Below are positions 50,063 to 58,453 of a DNA stretch of 64,000 nucleotides, in pieces. Position 1 is the first letter of the stretch; each line of letters begins with the position of its first letter. A model generated the notes under the pieces. That model saw nothing but the letters and a program-made list of their open reading frames with translations, did not search any database and had not been told where the DNA came from. Made by a program: the position numbers and the translations under genes. Origin of the DNA: Streptomyces antnestii (GTDB lineage: Bacteria; Actinomycetota; Actinomycetes; Streptomycetales; Streptomycetaceae); contig NZ_RZYA01000013.1 of NCBI RefSeq assembly GCF_004005495.1, forward strand, positions 173,175-237,174, written 5' to 3'.

Positions 50063-51367
50063 ATGCCTGACTCCGCTCACCCCGCTCCCGCCGATCCGAC
50101 CACCGACCCGCCCGCCGCGCGCGGCAGCATGCCCCTGGCCGTCTACATCCTGGGCCTCGCGGTCTTCGCGCTCGGCACGTCCGAGTTCATGCTGTCCGGC
50201 ATCCTCCCCGCGATCGCCGACGACATGGACGTCACGATCCCGCAGGCGGGCCTGCTGATATCGGCGTTCGCGATCGGCATGGTGGTGGGCGCTCCGCTGC
50301 TCGCCGTGGCGACGCTGCGGCTGCCGCGCCGCACCACACTCATCGCGCTGATCTCGGTGTTCGGCCTCGGCCAGGTCGCGGGCGCGCTCGCCCCGACGTA
50401 CGCGGTCCTGTTCGCGTCGCGCGTCGTGAGCGCGCTGGCCTGCGCCGGGTTCTGGGCGGTGGGCGCGGCGGTGGCCATCGCGATGGTGCCGGTGAACCAG
50501 CGGGCGCGCGCCATGGCCGTGATGATCGGCGGTCTGTCGATCGCGAACGTGCTGGGCGTCCCGGCGGGCGCGTTCCTCGGGGACGGGCTCGGCTGGCGGG
50601 CGGCGTTCTGGGCCGTGGGCGCCGCGTCGGCGGTCGCCCTGGTCGGTGTGGTGACGCTGATCCCGCGTATCCCGGCCCCGGCACAGAAGCCGCGCCTTCG
50701 GGGCGAGCTGTCGATCTACCGCGACCGCCAGGTCTGGCTGTCCGTCGCGGTCACGGCGCTCGCCGCGGGCGGCGTGTTCTGCGCGTTCAGCTATCTGTCG
50801 CCGCTGCTCACGGACGTGGCGGGCCTCGACGCGGGCTGGGTCCCGACGGTCCTGGCGCTGTTCGGCATCGGCGCGCTGATCGGCACGACGGTCGGCGGCC
50901 GGGTCGCGGACGCGCACCTCTTCGGGGTGCTGCTGAGCGGGATCGCGGCGTCCACGGTGTTCCTGGTGGCGCTCTCGCTGCTCGGCTCGTTCGCGGTGGC
51001 GGCGGTGGTGCTGTCGTTCCTGCTGGGCTTCTCGGCGTTCTATACGGCACCGGCGCTCAACGCCCGCATGTTCAACGTCGCGGGCGCCGCCCCGACGCTG
51101 GCGGGCGCGACGACCACGTCCGCGTTCAACCTGGGCAACACGGGCGGCCCGTGGCTGGGCGGCACGGTGATCGACGCGGGACTCGGCTACCCGGCGACGG
51201 CGTGGGCGGGCGCCGCGATGACGGTGACGGCGATCGGCGCGACGGCGGTGGCGCTGCGGCTGCACCGCGGACCGGCGGCCACGAAGCTGGTGGCGTCGTC
51301 CGGCGCCAAGGACCTCAACTCCCCGCCGCAGGACGCCCCTTCGGCCTCCGTAGCCCCGCCTCGGTGA
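50063..51367 (+). CDS. Cmx/CmlA-type chloramphenicol/drug MFS exporter
   Basis: 434-residue MFS protein with the N-terminal pattern MPLAVYILGLAVFALGTSEFMLSGILPAIADDMDVTIPQAGLLISAFAIGMVVGAPLLA known from Cmx/CmrA and AraJ-like exporters. Motif A-like loops and about 12 helices are visible. Likely drug or sugar efflux; chloramphenicol specificity is not certain. ATG 50063 is preferred over TTG 50051. The 3' end overlaps the convergent DUF4031 gene by 53 bp. Confidence 0.88.
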   Translation: MPDSAHPAPADPTTDPPAARGSMPLAVYILGLAVFALGTSEFMLSGILPAIADDMDVTIPQAGLLISAFAIGMVVGAPLLAVATLRLPRRTTLIALISVFGLGQVAGALAPTYAVLFASRVVSALACAGFWAVGAAVAIAMVPVNQRARAMAVMIGGLSIANVLGVPAGAFLGDGLGWRAAFWAVGAASAVALVGVVTLIPRIPAPAQKPRLRGELSIYRDRQVWLSVAVTALAAGGVFCAFSYLSPLLTDVAGLDAGWVPTVLALFGIGALIGTTVGGRVADAHLFGVLLSGIAASTVFLVALSLLGSFAVAAVVLSFLLGFSAFYTAPALNARMFNVAGAAPTLAGATTTSAFNLGNTGGPWLGGTVIDAGLGYPATAWAGAAMTVTAIGATAVALRLHRGPAATKLVASSGAKDLNSPPQDAPSASVAPPR

Positions 51368-51590
51368 GCCTGCGCACCAGTTCCTTCGAGCCGATCCGCA
51401 CGGCGCCGGCCCGCACCGCGTCCTCGTAGCGGTGCGACGGCAGGTCGTAGTGGTCGCGCTCGAAGGCGCGGGGCGGGACGCCGAGCCCCTCGGCGAAGCT
51501 GTGCAGTTCGTCGAAGGAGACGTCACTGATCACGTGGGACCACAGCCGCCCGTGCCCCGGCCAGGTCGGCGGATCGATGTAGACGGTCAT
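51315..51590 (-). CDS. DUF4031 small protein
   Basis: 91 residues: TVYIDPPTWPGHGRLWSHVISDVSFDELHSFAEGLG then RAFERDHYDLPSHRYEDAVRAGAVRIGSKELVRRL, matching the DUF4031 pattern. Function unknown. ATG overlaps the stop of the upstream gene by ATGA. The 3' end overlaps the MFS gene on the other strand by 53 bp. Confidence 0.88.
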   Translation of the reverse strand: MTVYIDPPTWPGHGRLWSHVISDVSFDELHSFAEGLGVPPRAFERDHYDLPSHRYEDAVRAGAVRIGSKELVRRLTEAGLRRPKGRPAAGS

Positions 51591-51955
51591 CGCACGACGG
51601 TGCCGAGGGAGCCGACCGCGGCCACGACCACGCCCGCCTCGCTGCACACCCAGTGCGGGTCGGGGCCCAACTCCGGTTCCACGTCGAGCGCGTGGGGCGT
51701 GCCCGAGCCGCACACCGGGCACAGCGGCCAGCGCCCGTAGCGCTCCAGGAGCCCGTCCTGGACGTCCTGGGCGACGAGCCCGGCGACGAATTCGATCCCC
51801 TCCGGCCACTGCTCGACCCACCAGCGGCGCTGCACGATGGACTCTTCGACGAGGGAGACGACGTCCGCGTGGGCGACCTCGCCGGAGCCGAGGTCGGCGA
51901 GAACGAGGGCGCGGGCCGCGTGCAGTGCCTGTTCGAGGGGGCTGATGTGGTCCAT
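51587..51955 (-). CDS. Hypothetical protein with CxxC motif
   Basis: 122 residues. Helical N-terminal half (PLEQALHAARALVLADLGSGE...) and a C-terminal part with CPVCGSGTPHALDVEPELG...HWVCSEAG, a possible zinc site. Forms a two-gene operon with DUF4031. ATG 51955. Function unknown. Confidence 0.8.
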   Translation of the reverse strand: MDHISPLEQALHAARALVLADLGSGEVAHADVVSLVEESIVQRRWWVEQWPEGIEFVAGLVAQDVQDGLLERYGRWPLCPVCGSGTPHALDVEPELGPDPHWVCSEAGVVVAAVGSLGTVVR

Positions 51956-52025
51956 GGAGCCATTGTGCGCCCCTCGGCCGCCTGCTCTGCAGCACTGCGA
52001 TACGACCCTTGACGTCTCACCCCCC

Positions 52026-52040
52026 TGAAAATATCTTTCA
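52026..52040. promoter_or_regulatory. Putative RpiR/MurR operator
   Basis: TGAAA-ATATC-TTTCA, a perfect 5-bp-arm inverted repeat directly before the rpiR start. AT-rich, typical of an autoregulatory site for the MurR/RpiR family. Confidence 0.6.
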
Positions 52041-52043
52041 AAT

Positions 52044-52973
52044 GTGACCAGCAATGTGAAGGAAATTTTCGCGGGCGAGGCTCCGCCCGCCCCGGCCGCC
52101 CTCGCGGCCAAGGTGCGCACCCTCGCACCCTCGATGACCCGCTCCATGCAGCGCGTCGCCGAGGCCGTCGCCGGGGACCCGGCCGGCTGCGCCGCCCTCA
52201 CGGTCACCGGCCTGGCCGAGCTCACCGGCACCAGCGAGGCGACGGTCGTCCGCACCGCCCGCCTCCTCGGCTACCCCGGATACCGGGACCTGCGCCTCGC
52301 CCTCGCCGGGCTCGCCGCCCAGCAGCAGTCGGGCCGCGCCCCCGCCGTGACCGCCGACATCGCGGTCGACGACCCCATCGCCGACGTCGTCGCCAAGCTC
52401 GCCTACGACGAGCAGCAGACCCTGGCCGACACCGCGGCCGGACTCGACACCGTGCAGCTCGGCGCCGCCGTCAACGCGCTGGCGGTCGCCCGCCGTGTCG
52501 ACGTGTACGGCGTCGGCGCCTCGGGCCTCGTCGCCCAGGACCTCGCGCAGAAACTGCTGCGCATCGGGCACGTCGCCCACGCGCACTCCGACCCGCACCT
52601 GGCGATCACCAACGCCGTGACCCTGCGCTCGGGCGACGTGGCCGTCTCCATCACGCACTCCGGCGCCACCGGCGACGTCATCGAGCCGCTGCGCGTCGCC
52701 TTCGAGCACGGCGCGACCACGATCGCGATCACCGGCCGGCCCGACGGCCCGGTCTCGCAGTACGCCGACCACGTACTCACCACCTCCATCGCCCGCGAGA
52801 GCGAGCTGCGCCCGGCCGCGATGTCCTCCCGCACGAGCCAGCTCCTCGTCGTGGACTGCCTGTTCGTGGGCGTCGCGCAACGCACCTACGAGACGGCGGC
52901 GCCGGCGCTCTCGGCTTCGTACGAGGCCCTGGCCCACCGCCACAAGGCCGCTCCGCGGGGTGGCAGGTCGTGA
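52044..52973 (+). CDS. MurR/RpiR-family regulator with SIS domain
   Basis: 309 residues. N-terminal HTH with SMQRVAEAVAGDPAGCAALTVTGLAELTGTSEATVVRTARLLGYPGYRDLRLAL and a C-terminal SIS sugar-phosphate domain with RRVDVYGVGASGLVAQDLAQKLLRIG. It precedes murQ and is presumably the MurNAc-6-phosphate-responsive repressor. GTG 52044; a GTG at 52056 is in frame. The next gene is murQ after a 205-nt gap with a 33-bp inverted repeat. Confidence 0.92.
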   Translation: MTSNVKEIFAGEAPPAPAALAAKVRTLAPSMTRSMQRVAEAVAGDPAGCAALTVTGLAELTGTSEATVVRTARLLGYPGYRDLRLALAGLAAQQQSGRAPAVTADIAVDDPIADVVAKLAYDEQQTLADTAAGLDTVQLGAAVNALAVARRVDVYGVGASGLVAQDLAQKLLRIGHVAHAHSDPHLAITNAVTLRSGDVAVSITHSGATGDVIEPLRVAFEHGATTIAITGRPDGPVSQYADHVLTTSIARESELRPAAMSSRTSQLLVVDCLFVGVAQRTYETAAPALSASYEALAHRHKAAPRGGRS

Positions 52974-52994
52974 TCGCCGGGTTCTGCGGCTCCG

Positions 52995-53122
52995 GTGGGG
53001 GCTGGTCGCGCAGTTCCCCGCGCCCCTGAAATGCGTGCGCTCCGCGCAGCATTTCCCCGATGAAGGCGCGGCGAAGTCGCAAGCCTTCTAGGGGCGCGGG
53101 GAACTGCGCGACCAGCCCCCAC
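52995..53122. repeat. 33-bp inverted repeat (Streptomyces family repeat) between rpiR and murQ
   Basis: Arms 52995-53027 and 53090-53122 are perfectly complementary with a 62-nt spacer. The arms (GGGGGCTGGTCGCGCAGTTC...) belong to a motif that is common between Streptomyces genes. As RNA it would form a long stem and could act as terminator or attenuator before murQ. Confidence 0.9.
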
Positions 53123-53178
53123 GAACCCGCACCCAAAAACCCGCACCCGCACCCCGCACACAAGAGAGGCACCCCCTC

Positions 53179-54108
53179 ATGACCCGCCACACCGACCTCC
53201 GCACCCAGTTGGAGACGCTCACGACGGAGGCGTTCCGCCCGGAACTTTCCGAGATCGACCAGCTCTCCACCCTGGAGATCGCAAGGATCATGAACGGCGA
53301 GGACACCGCCGTCCCCACGGCCGTGGCCGCGCAACTGCCCCAGATCGCCGCCGCGATCGACGGCATCGCCGCCCGCATGGGCGCCGGCGGGCGCCTCGTC
53401 TACGCGGGCGCGGGCACCGCCGGCCGCCTCGGTGTCCTGGACGCGTCCGAGTGCCCGCCCACCTTCAACACCGACCCGAGCGAGGTCGTGGGCCTGATCG
53501 CGGGCGGCCCGACCGCCATGGTCACGGCGGTCGAGGGCGCCGAGGACTCCAAGGAACTCGCGGCCGACGACCTGGACGCGCTGGGGCTCACGGCGGACGA
53601 CGTCGTGGTCGGCGTCTCGGCCTCGGGCCGCACCCCGTACGCGATCGGCGCGGTCGAGCACGCGCGCACCCGGGGCGCTCTCACGATCGGCCTGTCCTGC
53701 AACGCGGACAGCGCGCTCGCCGCGGCCGCCGACCACGGAATCGAGATCGTCACGGGCCCCGAACTCCTCACCGGCTCCACCCGGTTGAAGGCGGGCACGG
53801 CCCAGAAGCTCGTCCTCAACATGCTGTCGACGATCACCATGATCAGGCTCGGCAAGACCTACGGGAACCTGATGGTGGACGTACGCGCCTCGAACGAGAA
53901 GCTGCGCGCCCGCTCCCGCCGCATCGTCGCCCTGGCCACGGGCGCGGACGACGCCGCCATCGAGGCCGCGCTCGCCGCGACCGACGGCGAGGTGAAGAAC
54001 GCCATCCTCGTGATCCTCGGCGAGGTCGACGGCCCCACGGCGGCCCACCTGCTCAAAACCAGCAACGGCCACCTCCGCGCCGCACTCCAAGCCGCGCCGA
54101 AGATCTGA
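53179..54108 (+). CDS. murQ: N-acetylmuramic acid 6-phosphate etherase
   Basis: 309-residue MurQ, splitting MurNAc-6-P into GlcNAc-6-P and lactate for cell-wall recycling. SIS-domain family pattern: TLEIARIMNGEDTAVPTAV, LVYAGAGTAGRLGVLDASECPPTFN carrying the catalytic Glu, EGAEDSKELAADDL, GVSASGRTPYAIGAVEHA and KLVLNMLSTITMIRLGKTYGNLMVDV. Preceded by its SIS-domain regulator. Start ATG 53179 with an upstream GAGAGG. Confidence 0.97.
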   Translation: MTRHTDLRTQLETLTTEAFRPELSEIDQLSTLEIARIMNGEDTAVPTAVAAQLPQIAAAIDGIAARMGAGGRLVYAGAGTAGRLGVLDASECPPTFNTDPSEVVGLIAGGPTAMVTAVEGAEDSKELAADDLDALGLTADDVVVGVSASGRTPYAIGAVEHARTRGALTIGLSCNADSALAAAADHGIEIVTGPELLTGSTRLKAGTAQKLVLNMLSTITMIRLGKTYGNLMVDVRASNEKLRARSRRIVALATGADDAAIEAALAATDGEVKNAILVILGEVDGPTAAHLLKTSNGHLRAALQAAPKI

Positions 54109-54121
54109 CATCGGCGAACGG

Positions 54122-54159
54122 CGAAGGGGCGGCCCCCTTCTCACGGGGCCGCCCCTTCG
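54122..54159. terminator. 15-bp stem-loop after murQ
   Basis: CGAAGGGGCGGCCCC (54122-54136) pairs with GGGGCCGCCCCTTCG (54145-54159); loop CTTCTCAC. Located between convergent genes. Confidence 0.85.
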
Positions 54160-54173
54160 TCGTTCGCTCGTCC

Positions 54174-54422
54174 CTACTGCCCGTCGCCGAGCGGCTCGTG
54201 GTTGCCGAAGGTGTAGACGCCGGGCAGGTACCAGTCCTGCGCGACGAACCCGGCCCCGGGCGGCTGCCCGTTCGGCATCACCACGCTCTGATCCACCGGC
54301 GGCACGGGATCCGGCTCCGCGGCACTCGCGACTCCCGCGCCGATCCCCACCACACCCGCCGCACCGGCCACGGTGACAACCACCCGCCGCACGACCCTGC
54401 CTGTCTTCGCGTTCATCCACAT
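54174..54422 (-). CDS. Small secreted protein
   Basis: 82 residues with a signal peptide (RRVVVTVAGAAGVVGIGAGVASAAEPDP) and a short mature part rich in Pro/Gly with the aromatic segment FVAQDWYLPGVYTFG. Function unknown. ATG 54422 or 54416. It diverges from a membrane-protein gene and may share its 38-bp operator. Confidence 0.7.
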   Translation of the reverse strand: MWMNAKTGRVVRRVVVTVAGAAGVVGIGAGVASAAEPDPVPPVDQSVVMPNGQPPGAGFVAQDWYLPGVYTFGNHEPLGDGQ

Positions 54423-54492
54423 GCCGAGCGCAACGACCCATGGGGCCCGAGGTCACCCCCCCCACGCTCATCTCAACGATCCGGGGCTGGAT

Positions 54493-54530
54493 TTAGGTAG
54501 ATGCAATCTACGTAGATGGGATCTACCTAA
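54493..54530. promoter_or_regulatory. 38-bp compound palindromic operator
   Basis: TTAGGTAGAT-GCA-ATCTACGTAGAT-GGG-ATCTACCTAA. The two halves mirror each other around 54511/54512, and each half contains a GTAGAT-N3-ATCTAC palindrome. Only the GCA/GGG spacers break the symmetry. AT-rich and lying between divergent genes at 54422 and 54557. Confidence 0.85.
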
Positions 54531-54556
54531 CTGCGATCCCCCTGAAGAATGGGCGC

Positions 54557-55054
54557 ATGAGCGATGACCGTGTCTTTGTCCGGAGCAAATGGGGCACCAA
54601 CCGGTACGTCTACAACGCCGCCAATCCCATCGGCATGGCCCTGATCATCGGCTCGCTTCTGTTCGCCGCGGCGGGCATGTTCTTCCTCTACCACCCGGAC
54701 CTCTTCAAGGGCGGGTGGGACGGGGGCGACCTGCGCAAGGCCGTGTCGGGTGCGACCGCCGAGCTGTCGGCGGAGAAGGCACTCGGCCCCGGCGGCGACA
54801 GCGGCCTCTACGGGGACGTACTGAAGCAGAAGATCAACGAGCACGGCCACGGCCCCGAGGACGCCGTGAAGGTCGTCCTCGCGTCGAAGCCCGCGGAATC
54901 GGATCTCTGGAGCGGCGGACTGGAGGAGGCCTCCTACACGGTCTCCGCGCGCGGCACCGGCACCGCGCTCTGCCTGCACGTCTCCGCCATGAAGAAGGCG
55001 AAGGCCATGGGCTACGACTCCGTGGACTTCACCGTCGACGACGGCGCCTGCTGA
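54557..55054 (+). CDS. Single-helix membrane protein of unknown function
   Basis: 165 residues. A short polar start (SDDRVFVRSKWGTNRYVYN) is followed by one membrane helix (PIGMALIIGSLLFAAAGMFFLYH) and an extracytoplasmic domain with two cysteines (ALCLHVSA, VDDGAC). Function unknown. ATG 54557, 27 nt from a strong operator-like palindrome, so likely tightly regulated. Confidence 0.75.
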   Translation: MSDDRVFVRSKWGTNRYVYNAANPIGMALIIGSLLFAAAGMFFLYHPDLFKGGWDGGDLRKAVSGATAELSAEKALGPGGDSGLYGDVLKQKINEHGHGPEDAVKVVLASKPAESDLWSGGLEEASYTVSARGTGTALCLHVSAMKKAKAMGYDSVDFTVDDGAC

Positions 55055-55098
55055 CTTACCGACGTGCGGCGGCCAGGGGCCTGACCCATGCTGGATTT

Positions 55099-55389
55099 AT
55101 GGCTGAAAGCACCTTCTCGAAGATTTCCTGGACGGAGTTCCATCCGAACCAGCGGCGTCTGGCCACCGGTGCCGCCCTGACCGGCCTGGGCATGCTCGTC
55201 TCCGCGGCCGGCGCGGGCCTTCTGGTCTACGAACTGGCACGCGCGGGCCGCACCTGGACAGGCAGCTGGGACGTACACCCGACCGAACTCGCGTCCCGCA
55301 CCCTCCACCAGGCCCAGGCGGCAGCCCAGAGCGCGAAAAGGGCAGGCAGGGAAGCCTGGCAAAGCTACGACGAAACAAGCACCCCGTAA
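55099..55389 (+). CDS. Small membrane protein of unknown function
   Basis: 96 residues: AESTFSKISWTEFHPNQRRLATGAALTGLGMLVSAAGAGLLVYELARAG with one or two membrane helices, then an Ala/Gln-rich amphipathic helix (LHQAQAAAQSAKRAGREAWQSY). Start ATG 55099. The stop codon lies in the first unit of a CCGTAA repeat. Confidence 0.7.
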   Translation: MAESTFSKISWTEFHPNQRRLATGAALTGLGMLVSAAGAGLLVYELARAGRTWTGSWDVHPTELASRTLHQAQAAAQSAKRAGREAWQSYDETSTP

Positions 55390-55428
55390 GGCGGCGCTCC
55401 GTAAAGGTGGCGCTCCGTAAGCAGCGCC
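55384..55428. repeat. 15-16-bp tandem repeat, three units
   Basis: Units starting CCGTAA at 55384, 55399 and 55415, consensus CCGTAAGGYGGCGCT. The first overlaps the stop of the preceding gene. Next to it is the 18-bp palindrome GCGCCCCTTAAGGGGCGC (55424-55441). Confidence 0.65.
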
Positions 55429-55441
55429 CCTTAAGGGGCGC
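55424..55441. terminator. 18-bp perfect palindrome
   Basis: GCGCCCC-TTAA-GGGGCGC, followed by CGGGACTGTGACATTC. From memory this is part of a family repeat seen after many Streptomyces genes; it is a likely terminator for the upstream plus-strand gene. Confidence 0.55.
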
Positions 55442-55512
55442 GGGACTGTGACATTCTGCGGCTCCGCCGCGTGGGCGCGAACAACCCCCCACTGCCCCGT
55501 ACCCGAAAACGC

Positions 55513-55550
55513 CCGCAGGCGGCACCCCCCGAAGGGAGTGCCGCCTGCGG
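55513..55550 (-). terminator. Terminator of groEL2
   Basis: CCGCAGGCGGCAC (55513-55525) and GTGCCGCCTGCGG (55538-55550) form a 13-bp stem just past the groEL stop codon. Confidence 0.85.
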
Positions 55551-55584
55551 CACGACTACAGAACCCTGAGCCAAAAAAGCCGGC

Positions 55585-57207
<1,623 letters not shown>

Positions 57208-57336
57208 GTGAAGTGGTCCTCCCGGACAGGGGTGGAAACGCAAACGGACCGTGCTGGTGCCCGCGACGGACGGCCTGCATTCCGTGTGGTTCCTTGCCCC
57301 ACCCGGCCTGCGAGCCTCACCGACCCGATCCAAGTT

Positions 57337-57363
57337 CTGTCACTCTCACCTTCAGAGTGCTAA
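57337..57363 (-). promoter_or_regulatory. CIRCE-like element 1
   Basis: CTGTCACTC-N9-GAGTGCTAA (arms 57337-57345 and 57355-57363), the HrcA operator layout with one degenerate arm. Confidence 0.8.
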
Positions 57364-57372
57364 CGCCAATGA

Positions 57373-57399
57373 TTAGCACTCGACCTAGGAGAGTGCAAG
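57373..57399 (-). promoter_or_regulatory. CIRCE-like element 2
   Basis: TTAGCACTC-N9-GAGTGCAAG (57373-57381 and 57391-57399). It is separated from element 1 by 9 nt. The inner arms of the two elements form an everted pair too. Confidence 0.82.
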
Positions 57400-57456
57400 C
57401 GCCTCCGGCAGACGCGCGGTCCCCGCGGGGGCGCGCGCGGGGCGCGCGCGGACGCA

Positions 57457-57494
57457 CGAGAGGCCCGCACCCATGGTGGGGTGCGGGCCTCTCG
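57457..57494. terminator. 16-bp stem-loop after csp
   Basis: Arms at 57457-57472 and 57479-57494 (CGAGAGGCCCGCACCC and complement), loop ATGGTG. Ends the minus-strand csp transcript before the groEL2 control region. Confidence 0.87.
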
Positions 57495-57527
57495 GCGTGA
57501 GTGCGTCGGTGGCCGATCGCGCCGAGA

Positions 57528-57731
57528 TCAGACGGCGAGCTTGACCATGTCCGCCTGCGGACCCTTCTGGCCCTGCGAGATCTCGAATTCGACTCGCTGA
57601 CCCTCTTCAAGGGTGCGGTAGCCGTCCATCTGGATGGCGCTGTAGTGGACGAAAACATCCGCACCACCGTCGACCGCGATGAAGCCGTACCCCTTCTCCG
57701 CGTTGAACCACTTGACGGTGCCCTGAGCCAT
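57528..57731 (-). CDS. Cold shock protein (CspA class, 67 aa)
   Basis: Single cold shock domain: AQGTVKWFNAEKGYGFIAVDGGADVFVHYSAIQ, with RNP1 KGYGFI and RNP2 VFVHYS. RNA chaperone. ATG 57731. The upstream 350 nt contain no gene and are likely a long structured 5' leader. Confidence 0.97.
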   Translation of the reverse strand: MAQGTVKWFNAEKGYGFIAVDGGADVFVHYSAIQMDGYRTLEEGQRVEFEISQGQKGPQADMVKLAV

Positions 57732-58084
57732 GCCTAACTCCCCTATTACTGGCCCTTGCGCGAGACCGCACTTCGCGGTCCCGGGTCAGACCTCACGCCC
57801 CAAAGGGTTGGGGGTGTGCGCCGGAACGCGTCGACCGCGGCTGAATGTACTTGCCCAACTGCCCTCTGCAACAGGGCAATCGGGCGAGAATTCTGGGCCC
57901 GGCAGAGCGGTAATAAGCGGCGGATTTACGGGATTCCGGGGCAACTCGGGCCCGACAAATGCCACGAACACCCAATAAGGGCGGGGCAGTTTGGCTGCTT
58001 CTTGTCGGGCGTCGGCCGACTTCATATATGCGCTCGGCACAAGCGCGAAGCGTGCTTCCCAACTCTACCGCGCTCAACCATGCA
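57732..58084 (-). promoter_or_regulatory. Long csp upstream region
   Basis: 353 nt without a supported gene, less GC-rich than its surroundings near 57860-58080. It includes ACTTGCCC... and TATATG-like promoter elements (58020-58030). Cold-shock genes often carry long leaders; this may be one. No definite -35/-10 pair was assigned. Confidence 0.4.
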
Positions 58085-58123
58085 GAATTGCCCCCTCCGC
58101 TTCTGTCGCGGAGGGGGCAATTC
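58085..58123. terminator. 16-bp stem-loop after the moaD-like gene
   Basis: GAATTGCCCCCTCCGC (58085-58100), loop TTCTGTC, GCGGAGGGGGCAATTC (58108-58123). Terminates the minus-strand thrC-moaD transcript. Confidence 0.88.
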
Positions 58124-58145
58124 CGTTAATGCTCGGTGGGGGTGC

Positions 58146-58421
58146 TCAGCCGCCGGCGACGGCGGGGATGATCGAGACGCCCGCGCCGGCCGGCGTCGGG
58201 GTCTGCAGGCCCTGCTCGAAGCGGACGTCGTCGTCGTTGACGTACACGTTCACGAAGCGGCGCAGCTTGCCCTGGTCGTCCAGGACGCGGGCGGCGATGC
58301 CCGTGTGGTTCTTCTCCAGGTCGGCGATGACCTCGGAGAGGGTCGCCCCCTCGGCGGCGACCTCGGCCTGACCGCCGGTGTAGGTGCGCAGGATGGTGGG
58401 GATGCGGACGTTGACGCTCAT
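58146..58421 (-). CDS. MoaD/ThiS-family sulfur carrier (CysO-like)
   Basis: 91-residue ubiquitin-like protein with the C-terminal GG required for thiocarboxylation (IPAVAGG). N-terminus VNVRIPTILRTYTGGQAEVAAEGATLSEVIADLEK and the strand RFVNVYVNDDDVRF. In mycobacteria the related CysO provides sulfur for cysteine; the role here is by analogy. It lies 32 nt downstream of thrC and shares its transcript. ATG 58421. Confidence 0.9.
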   Translation of the reverse strand: MSVNVRIPTILRTYTGGQAEVAAEGATLSEVIADLEKNHTGIAARVLDDQGKLRRFVNVYVNDDDVRFEQGLQTPTPAGAGVSIIPAVAGG

Positions 58422-58453
58422 GGGGTGTGCAGCCTTTCCGTGCGGGTGGGAGT

